NCBI GenBank assembly: GCA_017469885.1
Contig: JAFUFO010000008.1
Span: 1 to 64,000, forward strand
Length of the DNA: 64,000 nt
DNA from: Solobacterium sp.
GTDB lineage: Bacteria; Bacillota_I; Bacilli_A; Erysipelotrichales; Erysipelotrichaceae
Direction of reading: 5' to 3'
The position numbers and the translations under genes are program-made. Below, piece after piece: positions 17,228 through 26,457 of this stretch. Each line of letters opens with the position of its first letter. Within the stretch, counting starts at the first letter, position 1. The notes beneath the pieces are model-generated. The model was not told the origin of the DNA. It searched no databases and saw only the letters and a program-made list of their open reading frames with translations.

Positions 17228-17770
17228 TCAGTACTGGTCAGCTTTGAGCACTCCGACAAACGGAAGTGCACGGTAACGCTGGTCATAGTCAAGTCCGAAT
17301 CCGACCACAAAGTAGTCATCGATTTCAAAACCGACATAGTCCGCATTGACGTCGCAGACCCGTTTCGATGGCTTGTCCAGCAGGGTGACAATTTTCACAC
17401 TGGCAGCGCCCTTGTTCGCAAGCATGCCTTTGACAGCCTGCACGGTGCGCCCGGTATCGACGATATCCTCGACAAGCAGGATATCCTTTCCGACGATCGA
17501 AGTATCAAGGTCCTTCAGGATCTTGATATCACCGGTACTGCGGGTTCCTTCATAACTTGTGACATCCATGAAATCGTACTGAATGTCGAGATCGATATGT
17601 TTGATGAGTTCCGCAAGGAACGGCACCGAGCCGCGCAGCAGCGCAACGAGCAGCGGAGCTTTGCTTTCCTTTGCATAATCGTCTGTAATCTGTTCTCCCA
17701 GTTCTTTCGAACGGACACGGATCTGCTCTTCCGTGACAAGAACTTTGTCGATGTTTTCTCTGATAGACAT
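17228..17770 (-). CDS. hpt: Hypoxanthine phosphoribosyltransferase
   Basis: The 180-residue purine-salvage enzyme makes IMP or GMP from hypoxanthine or guanine plus PRPP. The PRPP loop LVEDIVDTGRT, the LLRGSVPF segment and the C-terminal VGFGLDYDQRYR are all present. ATG 17770 is chosen over an upstream in-frame ATG, because SIRENIDKVLVTEEQI is the family start. It lies 17 nt after tilS and 29 nt before ftsH. Confidence 0.96.
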   Translation of the reverse strand: MSIRENIDKVLVTEEQIRVRSKELGEQITDDYAKESKAPLLVALLRGSVPFLAELIKHIDLDIQYDFMDVTSYEGTRSTGDIKILKDLDTSIVGKDILLVEDIVDTGRTVQAVKGMLANKGAASVKIVTLLDKPSKRVCDVNADYVGFEIDDYFVVGFGLDYDQRYRALPFVGVLKADQY

Positions 17771-17787
17771 TGCGTCCTCCGTTTTTA

Positions 17788-19008
17788 TTAGATACAACGC
17801 GATAATTGTAACACAGAAAAACTTGGGCAAATAGAGTAATGACCCTTATCACAGCCAAGCCCCGGAACAAGGATTACCTCGCCTTTACAGTTGGTGATGA
17901 TCGGCCAGCACAGGCGGTCATAGCGCGGAATCTTCCGGTCAATGAAAAACCGGTGCACGGACTTGTGTCCAAAACGCATCGCAATCCGATCCCCATCCTT
18001 CGGGCTGCGCACCGTCAGCGGCCAGTCTTCTTCCTTTACGGTTACCGCGTTGACGCCGGGCACGCCTTCTTCAACTTTGAAGTCCGGCGCAGAAACTGCC
18101 TGCAGCTCGGAAAGATTACGAACGGTAAAGGCATACGGCTCCGGTGTCTCCATCACACGGATAAACGAATCCTGTACGGCAAGCAGAAGTGATCCGAGCG
18201 GAATCAGCGGATCGTCATGCGTCATCAGAACCGCATCAATCTCCTGGAGTCCCCTGCGGGAACGGGTGATGCCATGCGCCAGAAGCGCATCCCGCAGTGC
18301 CGTCAGGCGGTCTTCCTCACCCCAGGTTCGATACAGCGGAAGCTTCAGCCCCGCTTCCCTGACCCAGGCATTTACACGGCAGCGGCGCTCCTGCAGAACC
18401 GCGTTCTTTCCGGCAATCTCACGCAGCACCAGCTGCCGGTCCGCCATCGACATCGTATCGATGATCTCATGCCGGATCCGGTTCCGCTGCAGGGAACAGT
18501 CATCATTAGTCACATCATGAAAGGTGCGGATCTGTTTCTGTACGCAATAGTCTTCCAGCTCTGCTTTTGTCTTATCGAGAAGCGGCCGGCATACGAGCAC
18601 CCCTTCGATCATCCGTTCCTCTTTCAGTCCCCAGGTTTCCGGAATGATGCCCTTCTCTTCCTGCATGAAATAGGTTTCCAGAAGATCGTCCATATGGTGG
18701 GCGGTCAGAACACCGGAAAACCCGTGTTCTTTCACAACACGGGCGAAGAATGCATATCGGTACTGTCTTGCGGCAGCTTCAAAATTCCCGGTCCATTCAA
18801 ACGGATCGTTTTTTACATGGCATGGGATGCCGCGTTCCCTGCAGAATGAACGCACATATTCCTCTTCTTCCTGCGCTTCAGGCCGGTGATGATAATTGAC
18901 ATGCGCCGCGGCACAGGAAATCCCTGCGCTGATGCACATATCCAGCAGCGCCATCGAGTCCGGCCCTCCGGACACCGCGATCAGCCATGTTCCTCTGGTA
19001 AGATCCAC
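17788..19008 (-). CDS. tilS: tRNA(Ile)-lysidine synthetase
   Basis: The 406-residue enzyme adds lysine to C34 of the AUA-reading tRNA(Ile). The PP-loop SGGPDS is at residues 13-18, followed by AHVNYHHRPEAQEEE and the LTAHHMDDLLETYFMQ segment. The C-terminal RSPKDGDRI and RFFIDRKIPRYDR motifs match the TilS tail. It is essential in most bacteria. It starts 12 nt after the PemK-like gene stop and precedes hpt. Confidence 0.96.
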   Translation of the reverse strand: MDLTRGTWLIAVSGGPDSMALLDMCISAGISCAAAHVNYHHRPEAQEEEEYVRSFCRERGIPCHVKNDPFEWTGNFEAAARQYRYAFFARVVKEHGFSGVLTAHHMDDLLETYFMQEEKGIIPETWGLKEERMIEGVLVCRPLLDKTKAELEDYCVQKQIRTFHDVTNDDCSLQRNRIRHEIIDTMSMADRQLVLREIAGKNAVLQERRCRVNAWVREAGLKLPLYRTWGEEDRLTALRDALLAHGITRSRRGLQEIDAVLMTHDDPLIPLGSLLLAVQDSFIRVMETPEPYAFTVRNLSELQAVSAPDFKVEEGVPGVNAVTVKEEDWPLTVRSPKDGDRIAMRFGHKSVHRFFIDRKIPRYDRLCWPIITNCKGEVILVPGLGCDKGHYSICPSFSVLQLSRCI

Positions 19009-19020
19009 ATCCGCATCTTA

Positions 19021-19611
19021 TCACACCGCCCGGTCTGCGTCAGTCATTCCGAAGCCCGCAATAATTGCACGGACACGCCGCATCACCTCCTGAAACAGCG
19101 GCTCGTCCGGATCAATATGCGCACGGATTTCCAGAATCCGGGCCGTATTGATGAACCGGATGTCATTCAGGAACAGCGTGGACGGACGGTTCATACCGGG
19201 CTGCTGGCCGATCCGCATGAGATGAACACACGGATGAACCGTGTCTCCTGCCCGCTCATATGCGGCAGGATTGCTGGTCATCGGAACAATCAGTGCCTTG
19301 CGGTTGCACAGGGACAGCACGAGACCGAAATGCTGGTATCCCATTTCCTGATTGAACGTCTGCCCGTAATCCAGCCAGCAGATATCTCCGCGCGTAACTG
19401 TCACCCCGACATCCTCCCCGCTGCGGCATCTGCTTCGAAGCACCCACATCGCCTCCGAGCGCATGTTCGGTTTCACATACCCCGGCAGCAGCGTTTCATA
19501 GACATCATGCCGGCTGCGAATATAATCCGTCCATTCCTTTGGAAACGGGATCTCTCCGGGATAACTTCTGCCTTCCAGCAGTTTTCTTGAAGCTTCATAT
19601 ACATTCATCAT
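19021..19611 (-). CDS. PemK/MazF-like protein with N-terminal extension
   Basis: The 196-residue protein has a C-terminal PemK/MazF fold (about 68-190: TRGDICWLDYG, HFGLVLSL, ALIVPMTSNP, STLFLNDIRFI). Classical members are mRNA interferases neutralised by a small antitoxin. About 65 extra N-terminal residues precede the fold, and no antitoxin gene is next to it. Its place at the head of tilS-hpt-ftsH suggests a resident function, though the extension could itself be an inhibitory segment. AGGAGG sits 8 nt before the ATG at 19611. Confidence 0.83.
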   Translation of the reverse strand: MMNVYEASRKLLEGRSYPGEIPFPKEWTDYIRSRHDVYETLLPGYVKPNMRSEAMWVLRSRCRSGEDVGVTVTRGDICWLDYGQTFNQEMGYQHFGLVLSLCNRKALIVPMTSNPAAYERAGDTVHPCVHLMRIGQQPGMNRPSTLFLNDIRFINTARILEIRAHIDPDEPLFQEVMRRVRAIIAGFGMTDADRAV

Positions 19612-19676
19612 GAAATGTACCTCCTGATGAACATATAGAGAGCGATTTGAAAAATCCCCCGCCTGCGTGGAAAAAA

Positions 19677-19706
19677 TTAAAAAAACTGCCGAATGTTCAT
19701 TCAGCA
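19677..19706 (-). terminator. Terminator of tagO, spanning its stop codon
   Basis: On the minus strand CTGCTGAATG pairs with CATTCGGCAG and runs into TTTTTTTAATTTTTT. The tagO TGA (19699-19697) lies inside the hairpin, so the terminator is built into the last codons of the gene. Confidence 0.8.
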
Positions 19707-20893
19707 GCCTTGTCGTCTGTTTTCGGTTCGGAAGAGGCTTCCGGTTCCTTCTTCGTGTCATCCGATGGTTCATCGGAATTTCTGGCTTCTTCAATCAGCA
19801 GTGAATCCACCGGATCTTCCCCGTCTTCCATATGCGGCCAGCCGGTCAGCCGGTTGACCATCGAAAGAATCGGATGGAAATGCGGATTGATCATCCCGGT
19901 AAACTCAATGAAGAGGTCTGCCCCAAGCAGCAGTACCAGAATAACCGCAAGTCCCGCTTTCGGATTGAAGTAGGTAATCACCGCCGCAAGGGCAAACAGC
20001 AGGGTGACCACATACAGCACAAGCACGGTATTGCGGTGGCCAAGCTTCAGCTTGAACATCAGTACGTGATGCAGGTGTCCCTTGTCCGCCTGCATGATTT
20101 TCTGTCCCTTCAGTTTTCTGCGGATGATCGCAATCAGGGTATCCGAGATCGGAATGAAGAGAACCACCATCGGAAGACCGAGTGTGATCAGCGCCGTGGT
20201 CTTGAATCCGAGCAGCGACAGTGCCGCAATCATGAATCCCATGAACTGCGCACCGCAGTCACCGACAAACACGGATGCCGGATGGAAGTTATACGGCAGG
20301 AAGCCGAGGATCGCGCCGGACAGTGTCAGCGCCATGATGACGACGTCACGCCGTCCCATGAAGAATCCCAGCATGCCAATCGTCATGGTTACGATCGTAC
20401 AGATACCGGAAGACAGACCGTCCAGTCCGTCAATCAGGTTGATCGCATTGGTTACACCGATCAGCCAGAGGAAGGAAATCGTCTTGACGATGATCGGGTT
20501 GGAGATTTCAAACGACAGTACATGGAGATTGGTCAGGGACAGATTTCCGATGGTCAGTGCAGCGAGTGCACCGGAGAACTGAAACAGCAGCTTGTACTTC
20601 GGTGACAGATCATAGATGTCATCCAGCAGGCCGCCGATGAAGATCAGGCACCCGCCGATCAGAATGCCGTTGAGTTTGACATCCGTACGCCACAGAATCG
20701 CCACGGAAAGCAGAAAGGCAACATAGATCGCCACACCGCCGATCCGGACAATCCGGCCATGATGTACGGTACGTTTGTTTTCCACCGCATAGATGCCAAG
20801 CACTAGACCGATCCGCTTTGCGACCGGTACGAGTGCCAGGGAAATCACAAAAGGAAGCGCGAAGTACGGAAAAGCACCGATAATCAGATTCAT
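19697..20893 (-). CDS. tagO: Undecaprenyl-phosphate N-acetylhexosamine-1-phosphate transferase (TagO/WecA type)
   Basis: The 398-residue polytopic enzyme transfers a sugar phosphate, usually GlcNAc-1-P, to undecaprenyl phosphate, starting wall teichoic acid or other wall glycopolymers. It has about eleven helices and the family motifs GGLLDDIYDL, NAINLIDGLDGLSSG, VFVGDCGAQFMGF and HLHHVLM. The last 50 residues form an acidic cytoplasmic tail rich in Glu, Asp and Ser, longer than usual. It follows upp and the DUF1146 gene. Confidence 0.93.
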   Translation of the reverse strand: MNLIIGAFPYFALPFVISLALVPVAKRIGLVLGIYAVENKRTVHHGRIVRIGGVAIYVAFLLSVAILWRTDVKLNGILIGGCLIFIGGLLDDIYDLSPKYKLLFQFSGALAALTIGNLSLTNLHVLSFEISNPIIVKTISFLWLIGVTNAINLIDGLDGLSSGICTIVTMTIGMLGFFMGRRDVVIMALTLSGAILGFLPYNFHPASVFVGDCGAQFMGFMIAALSLLGFKTTALITLGLPMVVLFIPISDTLIAIIRRKLKGQKIMQADKGHLHHVLMFKLKLGHRNTVLVLYVVTLLFALAAVITYFNPKAGLAVILVLLLGADLFIEFTGMINPHFHPILSMVNRLTGWPHMEDGEDPVDSLLIEEARNSDEPSDDTKKEPEASSEPKTDDKAAE

Positions 20894-20965
20894 AAAAAAA
20901 CGCCTCCTTTCTGTGTCGTCATTATACCATCAGTGGCAGCGGAATCCGCTGCCACCGGTGTTCTT

Positions 20966-21166
20966 TCATCTGTAAATCAATGCGAGCACAAATGAGCCCG
21001 AAAGGTACGCCAGGCTCAGAACAAGGATCCAGTAGAGGATCCGTGCCTGCAGTACATGTCCCTGCTTAATGAACCGGCTGAAATTCAATGCGCCGAGTCC
21101 ATAGAAGCTGAGCATGAACGCTGCGATGTAAATCGCTGTCCGCACTGCGTAAACCGCAGATTCCAT
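20966..21166 (-). CDS. DUF1146 family small membrane protein (YwzB-like)
   Basis: The 66-residue protein has two hydrophobic segments (about 8-27 and 42-63) joined by NFSRFIKQGHVLQARIL, the typical DUF1146 linker. The function is unknown. It starts 8 nt after the upp stop codon and 72 nt before tagO, so it belongs to the upp-tagO transcript. Confidence 0.8.
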   Translation of the reverse strand: MESAVYAVRTAIYIAAFMLSFYGLGALNFSRFIKQGHVLQARILYWILVLSLAYLSGSFVLALIYR

Positions 21167-21174
21167 AGTGCAGA

Positions 21175-21795
21175 TTACTTCGTGCCGAAAATACGGTCGC
21201 CGGCGTCGCCAAGACCCGGAACAATGTATCCGATCTCATTGAGATGGTCATCCATTGCGGCGAGATAAATATCGACATCCGGGTGTGCAGTCTGCACTGC
21301 CTTGACACCTTCCGGAACACCGACCAGGCAGACCAGCTTGATCTGCTTTGCGCCGCGCTTCTTGATCATATCGATTGCCGCAACTGCGCTTCCGCCGGTC
21401 GCAAGCATCGGGTCAACGATCATGACGATGGAATCCGCCAGTTCCTTCGGGAACTTTGCAAAATATTCATGCGGTTCCAGCGTTTCCTCATCACGGTACA
21501 GACCGATGAAACCGACTTTTGCGGTCGGGACAAGACGGCGGATACCGTCAAGCAGGCCGATACCGGCACGCAGGATCGGCACAATGACCACTTCCTTGCT
21601 TAAGGTGTAACCGGTGCACGGCCCCATCGGTGTTTCGATGTCGACCGGTTTTACCGGCAGGTCACGGCATACTTCATATGCCATCAGCTCTGCGATCTCA
21701 TCGAGATTTTCACGGAAATCCTTGGTGGTGCAGTTCTTATCGCGCATCAGGGTCAGCTTGTGCGTGATCATGGGATGATTCAATACTTCCAGCAT
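21175..21795 (-). CDS. upp: Uracil phosphoribosyltransferase
   Basis: The 206-residue enzyme salvages uracil to UMP with PRPP. It begins [21 protein letters not shown] and has [10 protein letters not shown], the PRPP motif [10 protein letters not shown] and the C-terminal uracil-binding [17 protein letters not shown]. It leads a transcript with the DUF1146 gene and tagO. It could use the uracil released by PsuG, though the two genes are far apart. Confidence 0.97.
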   Translation of the reverse strand: MLEVLNHPMITHKLTLMRDKNCTTKDFRENLDEIAELMAYEVCRDLPVKPVDIETPMGPCTGYTLSKEVVIVPILRAGIGLLDGIRRLVPTAKVGFIGLYRDEETLEPHEYFAKFPKELADSIVMIVDPMLATGGSAVAAIDMIKKRGAKQIKLVCLVGVPEGVKAVQTAHPDVDIYLAAMDDHLNEIGYIVPGLGDAGDRIFGTK

Positions 21796-21889
21796 AAAAA
21801 CCCTCCTGTTTTTAAAATTGCTCTCCGTAAATTCTAGAAGAAACCCTCTCTGAATTCAATACGGCAAAGAATGCTATACTTTAATTTAT

Positions 21890-22960
21890 ATGAAGGTAAT
21901 GATTTTTCCTTCCGTATGCGTTCCCGACTGCGGATCAGCTGTTCTGATCGCACGACAGCTTGCGGCGATGTTCCGCCTGCAGGGAATCGATACCGGAATC
22001 TGTGCAGACCGCAAATCACGATTCAGCGATATCGCTTTTTTTGAATCGCCTTCCACTGCCTCGCTGCGGCGCGGCAGTCCCGGCACTACTGTGGAAGAAT
22101 ATCTGCGGGGCCGCAATGCGCTGTCTGCCTCCTATCTGAAGAAGGACTATCATGCGGCATCCAGGGCAATTCATGAATACAATCCGGATTTCCTGATCGA
22201 GATCGAACGTCCTGCGGCGATTGCGGCAGCCGCAGAATACGGGCTTCCGGTTTTTTCCGTTGTCAGCGGAGGGACATTCCGGTTCCGCAGTTTCAAGGCG
22301 GATACCCTGAACGGTCTGAATTCGTTTCTCAATGAACTCGGACTGGAACAGGTGCTGCATCTGCGGGAACTGTACCGCTATACCCAGTGCTTTGCCTTCG
22401 GCGCAGATGAATTCCTTCCGCCGTTTCCCGGTTACCGGGTCGCGTCCTTCGGTGTATCTGCCATTGCGCCGGTCAGCAGTCCGCAGGACCGTGCATTAAG
22501 CATTGCATTTACGGAAACCGGTATTTCCGCCCGCCGCATGCGGCAGATCATCTCCGACGCATTTCTCGGGGCGCCATACGATGTTTACATCTATGACAGT
22601 TCCCAGCATCCCGGAAAAAACGAAAATCTGCATTTTCAAAATCTGCAGAGAACCATTACAATAAACGGAAGCAGGCTATGCATACATGACGGAAGCGATG
22701 CCCTGACGCAGTACTGCAATGCGCTCGGTATTCCGCAGATTATCCTGCATGATGATTCCTACCAGCGTTCATGGAATGCGGTATGTCTGGAGCGCAGCGG
22801 CGCCGGCATTGCCATACATGAATCTGAGCTGTCCATGGAACGCATGTATGAAGCATACCGTCAGGTTCTTGCGGACAGCCGCTTCTTCGATGAAGCCCGC
22901 CGGCTTCAGGAAAATGTCCTGGAGCGCGGTGATGCGGTTAACATGCTTGCGTATCTCTGA
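21890..22960 (+). CDS. GT-B glycosyltransferase, MGT/GT1-like
   Basis: The 356-residue protein has an N-terminal Rossmann half (FPSVCVPDCGSAVLIARQLAAMFRLQG) and a C-terminal donor-binding half with CIHDGSDALTQYCNALGIPQIILHDDSYQRSWNAV-like sequence. In that segment HDG replaces the common HGG of UDP-sugar transferases. Acceptor and sugar are unknown. An extended -10, TGCTATACT (21872-21880), ends 9 nt before the ATG with no Shine-Dalgarno. The NSS transporter gene follows 21 nt later. Confidence 0.72.
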   Translation: MKVMIFPSVCVPDCGSAVLIARQLAAMFRLQGIDTGICADRKSRFSDIAFFESPSTASLRRGSPGTTVEEYLRGRNALSASYLKKDYHAASRAIHEYNPDFLIEIERPAAIAAAAEYGLPVFSVVSGGTFRFRSFKADTLNGLNSFLNELGLEQVLHLRELYRYTQCFAFGADEFLPPFPGYRVASFGVSAIAPVSSPQDRALSIAFTETGISARRMRQIISDAFLGAPYDVYIYDSSQHPGKNENLHFQNLQRTITINGSRLCIHDGSDALTQYCNALGIPQIILHDDSYQRSWNAVCLERSGAGIAIHESELSMERMYEAYRQVLADSRFFDEARRLQENVLERGDAVNMLAYL

Positions 22961-22981
22961 TTTATTACAAAGGGGGATTGA

Positions 22982-24337
22982 ATGATGAAGCGAGATACAT
23001 TCGGATCAAGACTTGGTTTTATTCTTGTCAGTGCCGGTTGTGCCATCGGAATCGGAAACGTATGGAAATTCCCATACCTCACCGGACAGAACGGCGGCGG
23101 CATCTTCGTACTGATCTATCTGTTCTTCCTGATTATCATGGGCCTTCCGGTCATGACGATGGAACTTGCGGTCGGACGTGCATCCCGCAAGAGCGCTGTG
23201 GAAGCCTACCGCACGCTGGAACCGAAAGGTTCATTCTGGCACCTGCATGGATGGGTGTGCATTGCCGGATGCGCACTGCTTATGATGTACTACACGACTG
23301 TCAGCGGATGGATGCTCATCTACTTTGTGAAATTCCTGACCGGCTCCATGAGCGGGTTCTCCGTAGATGAAATCGGCACAGTATTCGGAACCATGCTGGG
23401 AGATCCGGTTCAGATGGGAATTGCGATGGCAGTAACCGTCGCAGCCGGATTTGCGGTATGTTCCTTCGGCATCCGCAACGGTCTTGAGCGGATCACCAAG
23501 ATCATGATGGTCTGTCTGCTTATACTGATCGTCGGACTTGCCGGTTATTCCATGACACTGCCCGGTGCCGGTGAAGGACTCTCCTTCTACCTCAAGCCGG
23601 ATCTGTCCGAGGTACAGCGGATCGGTCTTGGCAAGGTCATCGTTGCGGCGATGAATCAGTCGTTCTTCACACTGAGTCTCGGCATTGCGGCGATGGAAGT
23701 GTTCGGAAGCTATATGTCCGATAAGTTTACGCTCTACAATGAATCCATCCGGATTCTTATCCTCGATACGTTTGTCGCGATCTTCTCCGGTCTGATTATT
23801 TTCCCGGCCTGCTTCAGCTACCATGTAGAGCCGGATTCCGGACCGGCACTGATCTTCCTGACACTCCCGAAAATATTTGCGGAGATGCCAGGCGGCATGA
23901 TCTTCGGAACACTGTTCTTCCTGTTCATGACATTTGCGAGTTTCTCTACAGTCATCACCGTATTTGAAAACCTGATTTCCGCATCCATGGACAACTTCGG
24001 ACATTCCCGGAAAAAGGCAGTGCTGCTCAACTTCCTGTTCATTCTCATTGCCAGCATCCCGTGTGTGCTTGGCTATAACGTCTGGTCCAATGTGCATCTG
24101 ATCGGTGCCCGCGATATCCTCGACAGTGAAGACTTCATCGTTTCGAATCTGTTACTGCCGATCGGCTCGCTGATCTACCTGCTGTTCTGCACTTCAAAGC
24201 TCGGATGGGGATTTGAAGCGTACCGGAAAGAATGCAATAAAGGAGAAGGCGTCAAGCTTTCCAGAGGTCTCGGCGTCTATCTGAAATACATCCTTCCGGT
24301 TCTGATCGCGGTCATTCTGATCAGCGGTCTGATCTAA
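22982..24337 (+). CDS. Sodium-dependent transporter, NSS/LeuT family
   Basis: The 451-residue protein has about eleven or twelve transmembrane helices. Helix 1 contains SAGCAIGIGNVWKFPYLTGQNGGGIF, the unwound sodium and amino-acid binding motif of NSS symporters. It probably imports an amino acid with sodium, as bacterial members such as LeuT, TnaT and MhsT do. AAAGGGGG precedes the ATG, with a second ATG one codon on. The transcript ends at a strong hairpin shared with glyA. Confidence 0.93.
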   Translation: MMKRDTFGSRLGFILVSAGCAIGIGNVWKFPYLTGQNGGGIFVLIYLFFLIIMGLPVMTMELAVGRASRKSAVEAYRTLEPKGSFWHLHGWVCIAGCALLMMYYTTVSGWMLIYFVKFLTGSMSGFSVDEIGTVFGTMLGDPVQMGIAMAVTVAAGFAVCSFGIRNGLERITKIMMVCLLILIVGLAGYSMTLPGAGEGLSFYLKPDLSEVQRIGLGKVIVAAMNQSFFTLSLGIAAMEVFGSYMSDKFTLYNESIRILILDTFVAIFSGLIIFPACFSYHVEPDSGPALIFLTLPKIFAEMPGGMIFGTLFFLFMTFASFSTVITVFENLISASMDNFGHSRKKAVLLNFLFILIASIPCVLGYNVWSNVHLIGARDILDSEDFIVSNLLLPIGSLIYLLFCTSKLGWGFEAYRKECNKGEGVKLSRGLGVYLKYILPVLIAVILISGLI

Positions 24338-24349
24338 GAAAGAAAACAA

Positions 24350-24398
24350 AAAAAGCAGAATTCTGTGATTACACGAAGTAATCCGGAATTCTGCTTTT
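24350..24398. terminator. Bidirectional terminator between NSS gene and glyA
   Basis: AAAAGCAGAATTC and GAATTCTGCTTTT form a long perfect stem with an additional inner GATTAC/GTAATC stem. T- and A-runs on each side serve both convergent transcripts. Confidence 0.92.
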
Positions 24399-24409
24399 CT
24401 TATGGTCTC

Positions 24410-25630
24410 TTATGCGAACGGGAAGTTTGCGGTAAGCGCAATGACTTCCTGCTGGATCTGCTGTTTCAGCACCAGGTCTTCCTTGTTCTTGAGGACCTGT
24501 GCAATCCAGGTACCGACCTTGCGGAACTCTTCTTCCTTAAAGCCGCGGGTTGTCATAGCGGCAGTTCCAAGACGGATGCCGCTGGTTGTGTTGGGCTTTT
24601 CCTCATCGAACGGAATTGCATTCTTGTTTGCGGTGATGTTCACTTCATCCAGCGCAACTTCCGCTTCGCGTCCGGTAATGCCGATGGAACCCTTGACGTC
24701 GACCAGAATCAGATGATTGTCGGTGCCTCCTGCCACAAGCCGGAAGCCTTCCTTCTGAAGGGTTTCTGCCAGAACTGCACAGTTCTTTACGATCTGTGCT
24801 GCATAATCTTTGAATTCCGGCTGCATCGCCTCATACAGGCACTGTGCCTTGGCGGCTACGATATGACAGAGCGGACCGCCCTGCATGCCCGGGAACATCG
24901 CCTTGTCCACAGCCTTTGCGTATTCCTCCTTGCAGAGAATCATGCCGCCGCGCGGACCGCGCAGGGTTTTGTGTGTGGTTGTCGTAACGAAATCCGCATA
25001 CGGAACGGGATTTTCATGCATACCGCCGGCAACGAGTCCGGCAATGTGCGCCATATCGACCATCAGATATGCGCCGCATGCGTCCGCAATGGAGCGGAAT
25101 TCCTTAAAATCCAGCGCCCGGGAATATGCACTTGCGCCGGCGACAATCATCCGCGGCTGAAGCTCCAGAGCCTCTTTGCGAAGCTGATCGTAGTCAATGC
25201 GCTCGGTTTCCTTATTCACGCCATAGGAATAAAAGTCATACAGCTTTCCGGAAAAGCTGACCTTTGCGCCGTGTGTCAGATGACCGCCTGCCGCAAGATC
25301 CATGCCGAGAACCTTATCGCCCGGATTCAGAACCGAAAAGTACACGCCCATGTTGGCCTGAGATCCGCTGTGCGGCTGTACATTCGCATGGTCTGCGCCG
25401 AACAGTTCACACGCCCGGTCGCGTGCCAGATTTTCAATGACATCAACGTTCTCGCATCCGCCGTAATAGCGCTTGCCGGGATAACCCTCTGCGTACTTGT
25501 TGGTAAGAATCGAGCCGGAAAGCTCGCGTACTTCCTTCGAGCAGTAGTTTTCCGACGCAATCAGTTCAATGTTTTCACGCTGGCGTTTGCCTTCCGCATT
25601 AAGTGCCTTCTGCAGTTCCTGGTCAATCAT
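24410..25630 (-). CDS. glyA: Serine hydroxymethyltransferase
   Basis: The 406-residue PLP enzyme interconverts serine and glycine and feeds one-carbon units to tetrahydrofolate. It shows [16 protein letters not shown], the [11 protein letters not shown] stretch and the PLP lysine in [15 protein letters not shown]. Its ATG overlaps the tsaC stop codon by 8 nt, with AGGAGG inside tsaC, so the two are translationally coupled. Confidence 0.97.
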   Translation of the reverse strand: MIDQELQKALNAEGKRQRENIELIASENYCSKEVRELSGSILTNKYAEGYPGKRYYGGCENVDVIENLARDRACELFGADHANVQPHSGSQANMGVYFSVLNPGDKVLGMDLAAGGHLTHGAKVSFSGKLYDFYSYGVNKETERIDYDQLRKEALELQPRMIVAGASAYSRALDFKEFRSIADACGAYLMVDMAHIAGLVAGGMHENPVPYADFVTTTTHKTLRGPRGGMILCKEEYAKAVDKAMFPGMQGGPLCHIVAAKAQCLYEAMQPEFKDYAAQIVKNCAVLAETLQKEGFRLVAGGTDNHLILVDVKGSIGITGREAEVALDEVNITANKNAIPFDEEKPNTTSGIRLGTAAMTTRGFKEEEFRKVGTWIAQVLKNKEDLVLKQQIQQEVIALTANFPFA

Positions 25631-26234
25631 CTGTCTTCCTCCTCAGTGCCTGATTCATCTGTTCGATTGTAATCGGACCTTCCCGCAGGATCTTCGGGGT
25701 TTCCCCGGTGAGATCCGCGATCGTGCTGGCCCGGTTGTAGAATACGGTGCCTTCAAGGATACCGTCGAGCTTCGGACAGGAAACTTCAATTTCCTCTTCC
25801 GTCCGGCATTCCGGCATGCCCGACTGATTCGCGCTTGTCATAAACAGCGGTGTACCGACTGCCTCGATCAGCTGTTTCAGCTGACTGCCTGTCGCAAGCC
25901 GGATTGCCAGGGTGCTTCCGCCGCCGCGGATCGCGGCAGGGACGCTTTCCTTTGCCTTCAGGATCACGGTCAGCGGACCGGGCATGAATGTCTGAATAAT
26001 CGTGTCTGCCATATCGGATACCTCTGCGACTGTGCGCAGCTGGTTCACATCGGCACACATGATCGGGAACTGTTTGGAACGCGGCCGGTTCTTCACCTCA
26101 TACAGCCGGTTCATCCCCTCTTCCGAGATGCGTGCACAGACGCCGAAGACCGTGTCGGTTGCGGCAGCGATACAGCCGTCCTGTTTCAGGACTTCCGCAG
26201 CCGCTTCAATTTCATCAGATCCAAACCGTCTCAT
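25623..26234 (-). CDS. tsaC: L-threonylcarbamoyladenylate synthase (TsaC/YrdC type)
   Basis: The 203-residue protein makes threonylcarbamoyl-AMP for t6A37 tRNA modification. The KxR/S-type binding motif is seen in [16 protein letters not shown], with [12 protein letters not shown] and the TSANQSG signature following. The length fits the short form lacking the Sua5 C-terminal domain. AAAGGGAA precedes the ATG. It lies 12 nt after the tiny membrane-peptide gene and overlaps glyA. Confidence 0.93.
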   Translation of the reverse strand: MRRFGSDEIEAAAEVLKQDGCIAAATDTVFGVCARISEEGMNRLYEVKNRPRSKQFPIMCADVNQLRTVAEVSDMADTIIQTFMPGPLTVILKAKESVPAAIRGGGSTLAIRLATGSQLKQLIEAVGTPLFMTSANQSGMPECRTEEEIEVSCPKLDGILEGTVFYNRASTIADLTGETPKILREGPITIEQMNQALRRKTDD

Positions 26235-26246
26235 ATTCCCTTTTTC

Positions 26247-26336
26247 TCAGCGGAACACGCTCAGCAGCATGCTCATCACGACAAGGATGACCATGGCGAT
26301 CATGAAATACCGCATCCAGACTCTGTTTCTGTTCAT
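26247..26336 (-). CDS. 29-residue single-pass membrane peptide
   Basis: The short reading frame encodes MNRNRVWMRYFMIAMVILV, continuing VMSMLLSVFR and a TGA. It has a basic N-terminus followed by one hydrophobic helix. Size and layout recall tiny membrane proteins such as Prli42 or DUF4044 proteins, but I cannot assign a family. It follows the srtB terminator, its stop is 12 nt before tsaC, and a TAGAAT -10 (26352-26347) ends 10 nt before the ATG. This is consistent with it being the first gene of a tsaC-glyA operon. No Shine-Dalgarno is seen. Confidence 0.6.
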   Translation of the reverse strand: MNRNRVWMRYFMIAMVILVVMSMLLSVFR

Positions 26337-26361
26337 AACAGTACGCATTCTATCATGATTT

Positions 26362-26392
26362 TAAAAAAATATACCCCCAAGTTTGGGGGTAT
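26362..26392 (-). terminator. Terminator of the rpoD-prfA-prmC-srtB operon
   Basis: ATACCCCCAA and TTGGGGGTAT form a perfect stem on the minus strand, followed by ATTTTTTTAAAA. It sits 66 nt below the srtB stop codon. Confidence 0.88.
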
Positions 26393-26457
26393 TGGTATAC
26401 AGACTATGTCCGGCAGCGGCATCGTCTGCCCGCTGCCGCAATAATTCTGTCTTACAT

